DNA of 37,610 nucleotides. Origin: Citricoccus sp. CH26A (GTDB lineage Bacteria > Actinomycetota > Actinomycetes > Actinomycetales > Micrococcaceae). Below the pieces are notes generated by a model. The model was not told the DNA's origin, made no database searches, and saw nothing but the letters and a program-made list of their open reading frames with translations. Each line of letters starts with the position of its first letter. Position 1 is the stretch's first letter. Positions 24,580 to 31,478 of this stretch are shown here, piece after piece. The stretch lies in the NCBI RefSeq assembly GCF_000224415.1, contig NZ_AFXQ01000028.1, positions 1 to 37,610 of the forward strand, written 5' to 3'. The position numbers were made by a program, and so were the translations under genes.

Positions 24580-25872
24580 ATGTCCCCCCGATCCCATCCG
24601 TCCCACCGTCTCAGCCCCCGGCCGGGCGCCACGCCCGGTCCCCGGGATCCCGACGTCGCCGCGCTGGTCCGGCTGGCCCGGTCGGCGTCGACCGGCAGGA
24701 TCAGCCGGCGGTCCCTGCTGGCCGGTGCCGGCGGGCTCGGACTGGCCTCCGTGCTGGCCGCCTGCGGAACCGGTGGCGGGACGACGCCGGCCGGGGACGG
24801 CGAGTCCTCCGCCCAGCTGACCCCCGCCGAGGACCGCTCGGCCGAGGACGGGACGCTGCGCTGGTCCAACTGGACGCTCTACCTGGACTATGACGACGCC
24901 GCGGGCGTCTATCCCACGCTGGAGCGGTTCCAGGCGGAATCCGGCCTGGAGGTGACCTACACCGAGGACATCGACTCCAATGACGGCTTCTTCGGCAAGT
25001 ACCAGAACCAGTTGTCTCGGGGGCAGGACATCGGCGCGGACCTGATCACGCTGACGGACTGGATGGCGGCGCGGTTGATCCGCCTGGGCCAGGTGCAGGA
25101 ACTGGACGCGGGGAACATCCCCCACCTGGCCAACCTGCTGCCCAACTACCGGGAGGTCGAATGGGATCCGGGACGCGTGCACTCCGCGACCTGGCAGGGC
25201 GGGTTCACGGGACTGGCCTGGAACAAGGAGGAGGTCCCCGGGGGCCTGCGTGCGCTGGACGACCTGTGGGACCCGGCGCTGAAGGGGCGCGTGGTCGTGC
25301 TGGACGAGATGCTCGACACCATGGGCCTGCTGATGATGGCCGACGGGGTGGACATCACGGGGGACTGGGGCGACACCGAGTTCGACAACGCCCTGGAGGT
25401 CCTGCAGAAGCACATCGCCAGCGGCCAGATCCGCCAGGTCAAGGGCAATGCCTACAAGGAGGACCTGATCTCCGGTGACGCCCTCGCCGTGATCGGCTGG
25501 TCCGGGGACATCACCCAACTGAACGTCGAGAACGGCGACCGCTGGGGGTTCACCCTCCCGGAGGCCGGCGGAACCATGTGGGCGGACAACCTCATGGTCC
25601 CCATGGGATCCTCGCACAAGGCCAACGCGGAGAAGCTCATCGACTTCTACTACGACCCGGCGGTGGCGGCCGAGGTCGCCGCCTACGTCAACTTCGTCTG
25701 CCCGGTGGAGGGGGCGCGGGAGGAGATGGAGAAGATCGATCCCCAGCTGGCCCAGGACCCGATGATCTTCCCGACGGACGAGTACCTGGCCAACGCCCAG
25801 ATCATCCGGGCCCTCACCCCCGAGGAGGAGACCCGGTACAACGAGTCCTTCCAGCGGGCGATCGGCAACTGA
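24580..25872 (+). CDS. potD: spermidine/putrescine ABC transporter substrate-binding lipoprotein
   Basis: A 430-residue periplasmic-type binding protein of the PotD/PotF family. A long polar N-region leads to a twin-arginine signal (RISRRSLLAG, Arg43-Arg44) and a lipobox LAAC with Cys62, so a Tat-exported lipoprotein is likely. The mature part has LRWSNWTLYLDYDD, the family-like TYTEDIDSNDGFFGKYQ and an NLMVPMGSSHKANAEKLIDFYYDP region near the C-terminus. It would capture polyamines for the permease that follows. The ATG at 24580 has GAGGAG 5 nt upstream; 44 in-frame codons further upstream look non-coding. First gene of a four-gene operon. Confidence 0.92.
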   Translation: MSPRSHPSHRLSPRPGATPGPRDPDVAALVRLARSASTGRISRRSLLAGAGGLGLASVLAACGTGGGTTPAGDGESSAQLTPAEDRSAEDGTLRWSNWTLYLDYDDAAGVYPTLERFQAESGLEVTYTEDIDSNDGFFGKYQNQLSRGQDIGADLITLTDWMAARLIRLGQVQELDAGNIPHLANLLPNYREVEWDPGRVHSATWQGGFTGLAWNKEEVPGGLRALDDLWDPALKGRVVVLDEMLDTMGLLMMADGVDITGDWGDTEFDNALEVLQKHIASGQIRQVKGNAYKEDLISGDALAVIGWSGDITQLNVENGDRWGFTLPEAGGTMWADNLMVPMGSSHKANAEKLIDFYYDPAVAAEVAAYVNFVCPVEGAREEMEKIDPQLAQDPMIFPTDEYLANAQIIRALTPEEETRYNESFQRAIGN

Positions 25873-25876
25873 GCCC

Positions 25877-27103
25877 ATGGGACAGCTGCCGACGACGACA
25901 TCGCCCGAGAGCATCCCGGGGACGGACCTGGCCGCACCCGGGCATCAGCCCGCCGGGGACCGGCCGGCAGCAGGGGGCGCAGAACTGGTCCTGCACCGGG
26001 TGCGCAAGCAATTCGCCGACTTCGCGGCCGTCCAGGCCACGGACCTGACGGTCCCGGCCGGTGAGTTCTTCGCGCTGCTGGGCCCCTCCGGTTGCGGCAA
26101 GACCACCACCCTGCGCATGGTGGCCGGCCTGGAGACGCCCACGGCCGGCAGCATCCGGATCGGTGGACGCGACGTGACCTCCCTGCCGTCCTACAAGCGG
26201 CCGGTCAACACGGTCTTCCAGTCCTACGCTCTCTTCCCCCACATGACCGTGAAGGAGAACGTGGCCTTCGGGCTGCGCCGCCGGCGGGTGCGGGACTGGA
26301 GGGGCCGGACGGAGGAGTTCCTGCGACTGGTGGAACTGCACCACCTGGCCGACCGCCGTCCCGCGCAGCTCTCCGGCGGGCAGCAGCAACGCGTGGCACT
26401 GGCCCGGGGCCTGGTCAACCAGCCGGAGATCCTGCTGCTGGACGAACCCCTGGGCGCCCTGGACATGAAGCTGCGGCGGCAGATGCAGTCCGAACTCAAG
26501 CGGATCCAGGCCGAGGTGGGGCTGACGTTCATCCACGTCACCCACGACCAGGAGGAGGCCATGTCCATGGCCGACCGGATGGCCGTGATGAATAAGGGCC
26601 GAATCGAGCAGATCGGCAGGCCGGAGGACCTCTACCACCTGCCACGCACCGCCTTCGTGGCCAACTTCCTCGGCCGGTCGAACCTGATGGCCGGGACAGT
26701 CACCCGGGGCGGTGGCGGCACGGACCCCCTGCTCGAGGTGAACGCGTCCGGCCACCGGCTCGCGGTGCACCGGGACCGGGCGGTCTCCACCACCGGCGAG
26801 GTCCTGGTGGGCATCCGGCCGGAGAAGATCCACATGCGTCCGGCGGGGGCGCGCCTGGACGGTGCCACCGCGGACGGGGGAGTGAACCGGGTGGCCGGGA
26901 CCGTCACGGACGTGGCCTTCACCGGGGTCTCCACCGAGTACCGCGTCGAGGTGCCGGGACTGGGCGAGCTCGGCGTCTTCGCCCAGAACCGCGGCGAGGA
27001 CCTGATGCGGCCCGGTGACGCCGTCGGGCTCGCCTGGGACGCGGCCCACGCCTTCGGCCTGGACGGGCGGCAGGACGCGGCGGCCGGGGACGGCGCGGTA
27101 TGA
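25877..27103 (+). CDS. potA: polyamine ABC transporter ATP-binding protein
   Basis: A 408-residue ATPase of the spermidine/putrescine importer. Walker A is GPSGCGKTT at about 69-77, the Q loop is in VFQSYALFPHMTVKENVAFGL, the signature LSGGQQQRVALARGL is near 164, Walker B is ILLLDEPLGALD and the switch His is in IHVTHDQEEAMSMADR. The C-terminal TOBE domain (about 270-395) contains VGIRPEKIHM. The first 35 residues are a variable leader. The start is 4 nt after the binding-protein stop and has no strong ribosome site of its own, so translation is probably coupled. The stop overlaps the next gene (ATGA). Confidence 0.93.
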   Translation: MGQLPTTTSPESIPGTDLAAPGHQPAGDRPAAGGAELVLHRVRKQFADFAAVQATDLTVPAGEFFALLGPSGCGKTTTLRMVAGLETPTAGSIRIGGRDVTSLPSYKRPVNTVFQSYALFPHMTVKENVAFGLRRRRVRDWRGRTEEFLRLVELHHLADRRPAQLSGGQQQRVALARGLVNQPEILLLDEPLGALDMKLRRQMQSELKRIQAEVGLTFIHVTHDQEEAMSMADRMAVMNKGRIEQIGRPEDLYHLPRTAFVANFLGRSNLMAGTVTRGGGGTDPLLEVNASGHRLAVHRDRAVSTTGEVLVGIRPEKIHMRPAGARLDGATADGGVNRVAGTVTDVAFTGVSTEYRVEVPGLGELGVFAQNRGEDLMRPGDAVGLAWDAAHAFGLDGRQDAAAGDGAV

Positions 27104-28038
27104 CCTCCCGGGTGGCGGGCCGATCGGGTCGGCAGGCCGGGTTCGAACGGGCGGCGGCGCTCGCGGACGGGACCGCGCAGGCCCGCGGCCGGGCCGGGTA
27201 CGGACTGGTCGGCCCCGGGCTGGTCTACCTGCTGGTGTTCTTCGTGCTGCCGGTCTTCACGCTGCTGGCCACCTCGCTGTACGTGAAGCCGCCCGGGGCC
27301 GAGGTGGGCCAGTTCGTCCCCGCCCTGGAGTTCGGGAACTACGCCGTCGTGCTGGGCGGGTACTGGCCCGAGCTGTTGCGTTCCTTCGGCTTCGCCCTGC
27401 TGGCCACGGTCCTGTGCCTGGTGATCGGCTACCCGATGGCCTACCTGATCGCCGTGCGGCTCCGGGGGCGGGCCTTCGTGCAGGGGCTGCTGCTGGTGTT
27501 GCTGATCGCACCGTTCTTCACCTCCTTCGTGCTGAGGACCCAGGCCTGGAAGCAGATCCTGGCGGACGAGGGGTTCCTGGTCCAGGCCCTGAAGACGCTG
27601 CACCTGATGCCGCAGGGCGCCTCCCTGGCCGCCACGTCGGTGGCGGTGGTGGCGGGCCTGACCTACAACTTCCTGCCGTTCATGGTGCTGCCGATCTATG
27701 CGAACCTCCAGGCCCTGGACCACCGGCTGCTGGAGGCGGGCCGGGACCTGTACGGCAGCGACCTCACGGTCTTCCGGACGATCACCCTGCCGATCTCCGT
27801 GCCCGGAGTGCTGGCCGGGACCCTGTTGACCTTCATCCCGGCCTCGGGGGACTTCGTCAATGCGGCCATCCTGGGCAACAACCGGAACACGACCATGATC
27901 GGGCAGGTCATCGACTCCAAGTTCATGCGCGTGCTCGACTACCCCGGTGCGGCCGCGCTGTCCTTCATCCTCATGGTGACGATCCTCGTGCTCGTGACCC
28001 TCTACGTGCGCAGGTTCGGCACCAGGGACCTGGTGTGA
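27100..28038 (+). CDS. potB: polyamine ABC transporter permease 1
   Basis: A 312-residue permease with about six membrane segments. The first is GLVYLLVFFVLPVFTLLATSLY after a roughly 35-residue basic cytoplasmic N-terminus. The ATPase-contacting EAA loop is LLEAGRDLYGSDLTVFRTITLPISVPG, followed by PASGDFVNAAILG as in PotB proteins. It pairs with the next gene to form the heterodimeric channel. The ATG overlaps the ATPase stop by 4 nt. Confidence 0.92.
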   Translation: MTSRVAGRSGRQAGFERAAALADGTAQARGRAGYGLVGPGLVYLLVFFVLPVFTLLATSLYVKPPGAEVGQFVPALEFGNYAVVLGGYWPELLRSFGFALLATVLCLVIGYPMAYLIAVRLRGRAFVQGLLLVLLIAPFFTSFVLRTQAWKQILADEGFLVQALKTLHLMPQGASLAATSVAVVAGLTYNFLPFMVLPIYANLQALDHRLLEAGRDLYGSDLTVFRTITLPISVPGVLAGTLLTFIPASGDFVNAAILGNNRNTTMIGQVIDSKFMRVLDYPGAAALSFILMVTILVLVTLYVRRFGTRDLV

Positions 28039-28057
28039 ACGGAAGGCAGGGACCGAC

Positions 28058-28987
28058 ATGACCAGTTCCGGGACGACCACCACGACGCCGGTTACCCCGC
28101 CGGCCGGCAGGCCCGCCCCCGCCGGACCCCGCACGACCGGGCGCGGCACGGACGGTTCCCGGGACGCCGGTGCGGTGGTCTCGGGACTGGGCCGTGCGTT
28201 CGGGCGCTGGGCCATCCCTGTGCTCGGCGGCCTGGCCTTCATCTACCTGCTGGTCCCGATCGCCTACATCTTCGTGTTCTCCTTCAACCAGCCGGCGCGG
28301 ACCAACCTGACCTGGCGGGGATTCACCTGGGAGAACTGGCAGAACCCCTGCGGGGCGCCGGCGGTCTGCGAGGCGGTGCAGACCTCCCTGCAGGTCGGAC
28401 TCGTGGCCACCGCGATCGCCCTGGTCCTGGGCACCCTGCTGGCCTACGGGCTGGGACGCTATGCCTTCCGGTTCCGCGACGCCGCCGGATTCCTGATCTT
28501 CCTGCCGCTGGCCACCCCGGAGGTGGTGCTGGGCGCCTCCCTGCTGTCCCTCTTCCTGAACGTGGGGATGCACCTGGGGTTCTGGACCGTGGTGCTGGCC
28601 CACGTGATGTTCTGCATGTCCTTCGTGGTCGTGACCATCCGGTCCAGGGTGGCCACGCTGGACCCGCGGCTGGAGGAGGCGGGACGGGACCTCTACGGGT
28701 CCCCGGCCCAGGTGTTCCTCCGCGTGACCCTGCCCCAACTGGTGCCGGGCATCCTGGCGGCCGGGCTGCTCTCCTTCGCGATGAGCTTCGACGACTTCAT
28801 CATCACCAACTTCACCTCCGGCACCCTGGAGACCTTCCCGAAGTTCGTCTACGTGGCGGCCGCCCGGGGCATCCCGGCGGAGGCCAACGTGATCGGCTCG
28901 GCCATGTTCCTCATCGCCCTGGTGGCGGTGATCGTCATCCAGCTGGTCTCCTGGCAGCGGCGGCGGATGACGGCCGGGCCGCGCTGA
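28058..28987 (+). CDS. potC: polyamine ABC transporter permease 2
   Basis: A 309-residue permease with a Thr/Pro/Gly-rich N-terminal extension of about 45 residues and six membrane segments. The EAA loop reads LEEAGRDLYGSPAQVFLRVTLPQLVPG. SFDDFIITNFTSG near the C-terminal third is characteristic of PotC. It is last in the importer operon, 19 nt after the first permease. No obvious terminator follows before the MarR gene 51 nt downstream. Confidence 0.92.
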   Translation: MTSSGTTTTTPVTPPAGRPAPAGPRTTGRGTDGSRDAGAVVSGLGRAFGRWAIPVLGGLAFIYLLVPIAYIFVFSFNQPARTNLTWRGFTWENWQNPCGAPAVCEAVQTSLQVGLVATAIALVLGTLLAYGLGRYAFRFRDAAGFLIFLPLATPEVVLGASLLSLFLNVGMHLGFWTVVLAHVMFCMSFVVVTIRSRVATLDPRLEEAGRDLYGSPAQVFLRVTLPQLVPGILAAGLLSFAMSFDDFIITNFTSGTLETFPKFVYVAAARGIPAEANVIGSAMFLIALVAVIVIQLVSWQRRRMTAGPR

Positions 28988-29024
28988 CCTGCCGGCACCC
29001 TCCCGCGAAGGGCCCCCGGACGTG

Positions 29025-29030
29025 GGATAC
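29025..29030 (+). promoter_or_regulatory. -10 box of a leaderless marR transcript
   Basis: GATACT ends 8 nt before the MarR ATG at 29039, and no ribosome binding site is present. This is the pattern of a leaderless mRNA, and it suggests marR has its own promoter although it follows the importer operon closely. Confidence 0.45.
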
Positions 29031-29038
29031 TCACCTCC

Positions 29039-29590
29039 ATGGACGGTGGGGAAGACGCTGACAACGTGGAGTCGGGCGGGGCTGACGGCGAGGCCCGCTG
29101 GCTGACGCCGAGGGAACGCCGGGCCTGGCTGAGCATCGTGGCCACCCACATGCAGCTCATGCCGGCCCTGGAGGCGGACCTGCACCGTGAGGGGCCGGTC
29201 AGCTTCTTCGAGTACCAGGTCCTGGCCATGCTCTCGGAGAACGACGGCCCGCTGCCCATGAGCGAGCTGGCGGCCCGGACCAACTCCTCGCTGTCCAGGC
29301 TCTCGCACGTGGCCCGGAAGCTGGAGGCCAGGGGCTGGATCCACCGCCGGCCCTCCACCGAGGACGCGCGGGTCACCCTGGCCGAGATGACCGATCTCGG
29401 CATGGACGAGGTCGTCCGGATCGCCCCCCACCACGTGGCCAGCGTGCGCGCCCGCCTGCTGGACGTCCTCGACGACGAGGACCTCGAGGACATCGGGCGG
29501 ATCGGGGCCAAGATCTTGGGCCACCTGGAACCCGGGCACTGGGTGTTCCGTGACCCCGTCCTGACCGCCGCCGGCCTCACCCCGTCCTGA
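29039..29590 (+). CDS. MarR family transcriptional regulator
   Basis: A 183-residue MarR protein. The winged helix spans about residues 55-125: FFEYQVLAMLSENDGPLPMSELAARTNSSLSRLSHVARKLEARGWIHRRPSTEDARVTLAEMT, including the recognition helix and the basic wing (RRPSTEDAR). Flanking helices would form the dimer interface. The N-terminal 20 residues are acidic. Its target is unknown; it lies between the polyamine importer and the ribosomal protein operon and appears to have its own leaderless promoter. No Cys sensor pair is seen. Confidence 0.88.
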   Translation: MDGGEDADNVESGGADGEARWLTPRERRAWLSIVATHMQLMPALEADLHREGPVSFFEYQVLAMLSENDGPLPMSELAARTNSSLSRLSHVARKLEARGWIHRRPSTEDARVTLAEMTDLGMDEVVRIAPHHVASVRARLLDVLDDEDLEDIGRIGAKILGHLEPGHWVFRDPVLTAAGLTPS

Positions 29591-29600
29591 TCGCGCCGGT

Positions 29601-29629
29601 TTGATCGCCGCGACGCCCTGCCCTAAGAT
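29601..29629 (+). promoter_or_regulatory. promoter of the rpmB-rpmG-rpsN operon
   Basis: TTGATC (29601-29606), exactly 17 nt, then TAAGAT (29624-29629). This is one of the best -35/-10 pairs in the window. It implies a transcript start near 29636 and a leader of about 308 nt before rpmB. Confidence 0.6.
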
Positions 29630-29635
29630 GGAACG

Positions 29636-29943
29636 GCGTCAAGCCACGCTGTGTCCTCGCGCGCCCGGTGCCTGCATCGGGAGGAGAGGGCGTCGGAAAA
29701 CAGCGTGACTCCCGCACATCGGATCCCGCGTCCGCCACCCGGCGACGCGCGGGGCTCACCGTCTTCCCCAGCGATCAAGGGCGCTTCGGTTGGTTCTCAC
29801 CCAGCCTGGTTATCCCTTCGGAAAGTCGCAGTAAGAGCGCGGTGTCACAACTGGTGGCGGGACTCGTGGTGCGCCGGTACGACCGGAGGCTCCACAGCGG
29901 GTTCCGCCCGTTCTTTTACTACTACTTGCAACGAGGAGTGATC
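29636..29943 (+). promoter_or_regulatory. long structured 5' leader of rpmB operon
   Basis: This stretch of about 308 nt has no convincing gene of its own. It contains an 8-bp long-range pairing (CACGCTGT 29645-29652 with ACAGCGTG 29700-29707). That closes a hairpin CCCGGTG/CATCGGG (29664-29670 with 29675-29681, CCTG loop). A second strong hairpin lies at 29725-29754 (GCGT/ACGC and CGCC/GGCG stems). A reading frame open through it and into rpmB lacks a start with a ribosome site. I could not match it to a known riboswitch or ribosomal-protein leader, and I see no Zur-type palindrome. Regulation by r-protein feedback is a hypothesis. Confidence 0.45.
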
Positions 29944-30180
29944 ATGGCAGCACACTGCCAGGTAACCGGGGCTGGGCCGGGCTTCGGCCACAGCATTTCC
30001 CACTCGCACCGTCGCACCAAGCGTCGGTTCAACCCGAACATCCAGAAGAAGACCTACTGGGTGCCGTCCCTGCGTCGCAACGTGACGCTGACCTTGTCCG
30101 TGAAGGGCATCAAGACCATCGACGTGCGCGGGATCGACGCCGTCGTCGCCGACCTGATCGCCAAGGGAGTGAAGCTCTGA
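29944..30180 (+). CDS. rpmB: 50S ribosomal protein L28
   Basis: A 78-residue L28. It keeps [26 protein letters not shown] and the C-terminal [16 protein letters not shown]. The CxxC pair that begins zinc-binding L28 proteins is reduced to a single Cys (AHCQVTG) and the second pair is absent, so this is the zinc-independent (C-) form. Start ATG with ACGAGGAG upstream. It heads rpmB-rpmG-rpsN, a set that in many actinobacteria replaces zinc-containing versions under zinc limitation; it could equally be the only copy here. Confidence 0.95.
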   Translation: MAAHCQVTGAGPGFGHSISHSHRRTKRRFNPNIQKKTYWVPSLRRNVTLTLSVKGIKTIDVRGIDAVVADLIAKGVKL

Positions 30181-30181
30181 C

Positions 30182-30349
30182 ATGGCCAAGGACAAGGACG
30201 TACGTCCCATCATCAAGCTCAAGTCCACCGCCGGCACCGGGTACACCTACGTGACCCGCAAGAACCGCCGCAACAACCCGGACCGCATCGTGCTCAAGAA
30301 GTACGACCCGGTGGTCCGCCAGCACGTCGATTTTCGAGAGGAGCGCTGA
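30182..30349 (+). CDS. rpmG: 50S ribosomal protein L33 (zinc-free form)
   Basis: A 55-residue L33, too short to stand out by length but clear by sequence: [36 protein letters not shown] and [18 protein letters not shown]. None of the four Cys of zinc-ribbon L33 is present. The ATG begins 1 nt after the rpmB stop (TGACATG), and the next gene starts 3 nt after its own stop, with GAGAGGAG before the rpsN start. Confidence 0.95.
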   Translation: MAKDKDVRPIIKLKSTAGTGYTYVTRKNRRNNPDRIVLKKYDPVVRQHVDFREER

Positions 30350-30352
30350 GGC

Positions 30353-30658
30353 ATGGCGAAGAAGTCCAAGATTGCCAAGAACGAGCAGCGTAAGGTCATC
30401 GTGGCCCGCTACGCCGAGAAGCGCCAGGAACTGAAGAAGACCCTGGTGGACCCCAACGCCTCCGACGAGGCGCGTGAGGCAGCTCGCGTGGGCCTGCAGA
30501 AGCTCCCCCGCGACGCGTCCCCGATCCGCGTGCGCAACCGCGACGCCATCGACGGCCGCCCGCGCGGCACCTTCCAGAAGTTCGGCATCTCGCGTGTCCG
30601 CTTCCGGGACATGGCCCACCGCGGTGAGCTGCCGGGCATCACCAAGTCGTCCTGGTGA
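30353..30658 (+). CDS. rpsN: 30S ribosomal protein S14 (zinc-free form)
   Basis: A 101-residue S14 of the long, Cys-free type: [24 protein letters not shown] at the start and [41 protein letters not shown] at the end. Zinc-type S14 is about 61 residues with CxxC pairs, so the form is unambiguous. Last gene of the r-protein operon, followed 55 nt later by a very strong palindromic hairpin. Confidence 0.96.
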   Translation: MAKKSKIAKNEQRKVIVARYAEKRQELKKTLVDPNASDEAREAARVGLQKLPRDASPIRVRNRDAIDGRPRGTFQKFGISRVRFRDMAHRGELPGITKSSW

Positions 30659-31017
30659 TCCACGCGCCGGTGCTCATCGCCGGCGAGGATGCCTGAACGG
30701 CGCCGCCTGATCCACGCCGGAAGGGGTGGCAGACCACGTGGTCTGCCACCCCTTCCGGCGTTCCGGGGCCCGTCCGTGTCCCGTCCGGCCCCGCCCCGGG
30801 TGCCGCTGCGCGGGCCGGCCCGGTGGGGGTGCCGGGACGTCCGGAGGGCCCGAAATGCACCCGAATGGTGGGAATTCGGGCAGAAATCACCGGAAATCCG
30901 CGTGTTCCGGCCCCTCTAGGCCATGTCGGGGGCCTTCCGGGTGGTAGCTTTCCAACCATGTGCCCGGCCCCGCCGGTCCGGGCTTGAACGAATCACCACC
31001 GACGTCCAGGAGGACAC
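30659..31017 (+). other. rpsN-HU intergenic region
   Basis: This 359-nt stretch has no gene. It holds the 48-bp palindrome at 30714-30761 and a GC-rich segment. Two inverted repeats lie nearer HU: CCCGAAT/ATTCGGG at 30860-30880 with a 7-nt spacer, and CCGGAA/TTCCGG at 30890-30910. TAGCTT at 30945-30950 is a weak -10 candidate for HU, without a clear -35. Confidence 0.45.
30714..30761. terminator. 48-bp perfect palindrome, bidirectional terminator
   Basis: Each base from 30714 to 30737 pairs with its mirror from 30738 to 30761 around a central CACGTG, with no mismatch. As RNA it forms a stem of over 20 bp on either strand. There is no U tract, which is usual for strong actinobacterial terminators. 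It closes the rpmB-rpmG-rpsN operon. Confidence 0.8.
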
Positions 31018-31302
31018 ATGGCTATGAACCGCAGCGAACTGGTTGCCGCCGTCGCCGAGAAGAACAACCTGTCCCAGTCCGCCGTGAACGGCGTGCTGGA
31101 CGCACTCTTCGAGACCTTCGCCTCCCAGGTCTCCAAGGGCGAGAAGGTCAGCATCCCCGGCTGGCTCTCCGTCGAGCGCACCGACCGCGCCGCCCGCACC
31201 GGCCGCAACCCGCAGACCGGTGAGACCATCCAGATCCCGGCCGGCCACTCGGTCAAGATCTCCGCTGGCTCCAAGCTGAAGGCCGCTGCCACCGGCAAGT
31301 GA
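31018..31302 (+). CDS. hup: HU family DNA-binding protein
   Basis: A 94-residue HU, the nucleoid protein that bends DNA without sequence preference. It has NRSELVAAVAEKNNLSQSAVNGVLDALFETFASQVSKGEKVSIPGWLSVERTDRAARTGRNPQTGETIQIPAGHSVKISAGSKLK, with the Arg-rich beta arm (RTGRNPQTG) and its tip Pro. It lacks the long Lys/Ala tail of mycobacterial HupB. The ATG at 31018 with AGGAGG 4 nt upstream is preferred to the ATG two codons later. A single-gene unit with a terminator just downstream. Confidence 0.95.
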   Translation: MAMNRSELVAAVAEKNNLSQSAVNGVLDALFETFASQVSKGEKVSIPGWLSVERTDRAARTGRNPQTGETIQIPAGHSVKISAGSKLKAAATGK

Positions 31303-31337
31303 CCTGCCGCAGGCCTGACGGCTCCGGCCGTTCACCA

Positions 31338-31367
31338 CAGGGCGTCCCGCCACGGCGGGACGCCCTG
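31338..31367 (+). terminator. HU terminator hairpin
   Basis: A 13-bp perfect stem (31338-31350 with 31355-31367) and a CACG loop, 36 nt after the HU stop. A GTTTAA tract follows closely. Confidence 0.75.
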
Positions 31368-31391
31368 GGCGTTTAATCGGCCGGATCGTTT

Positions 31392-31420
31392 TTCTACGCC
31401 CGGTAGAACTCGCGTAGAAT
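31392..31420 (+). promoter_or_regulatory. promoter/operator of the copper operon
   Basis: TTCTAC (31392-31397), GTAGAA (31403-31408) and GTAGAA (31414-31419) occur at a strict 11-bp period. The first two form an inverted repeat with a 5-nt spacer, and the third overlaps TAGAAT (31415-31420), a good -10. Repeats on one face of the helix over a promoter suggest a regulator site; copper control is inferred from the genes only. Confidence 0.5.
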
Positions 31421-31478
31421 GGGAGGTCGTCGGAACGAGAGCATTCCGAGGGTCTCGACGCGGTGGGAGGTGGACGCG

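Noticed and set aside
29668-29943. N-terminal extension of L28 or a leader peptide gene
   Set aside because: The frame runs into rpmB but has no start with a ribosome site, and L28 starts at MAAHC as in the family. The stretch is better explained as a structured leader.
29591-29943. Cobalamin or other known riboswitch before rpmB
   Set aside because: I could not find the conserved boxes of cobalamin, glycine, SAM or similar classes; only generic stems are supported.
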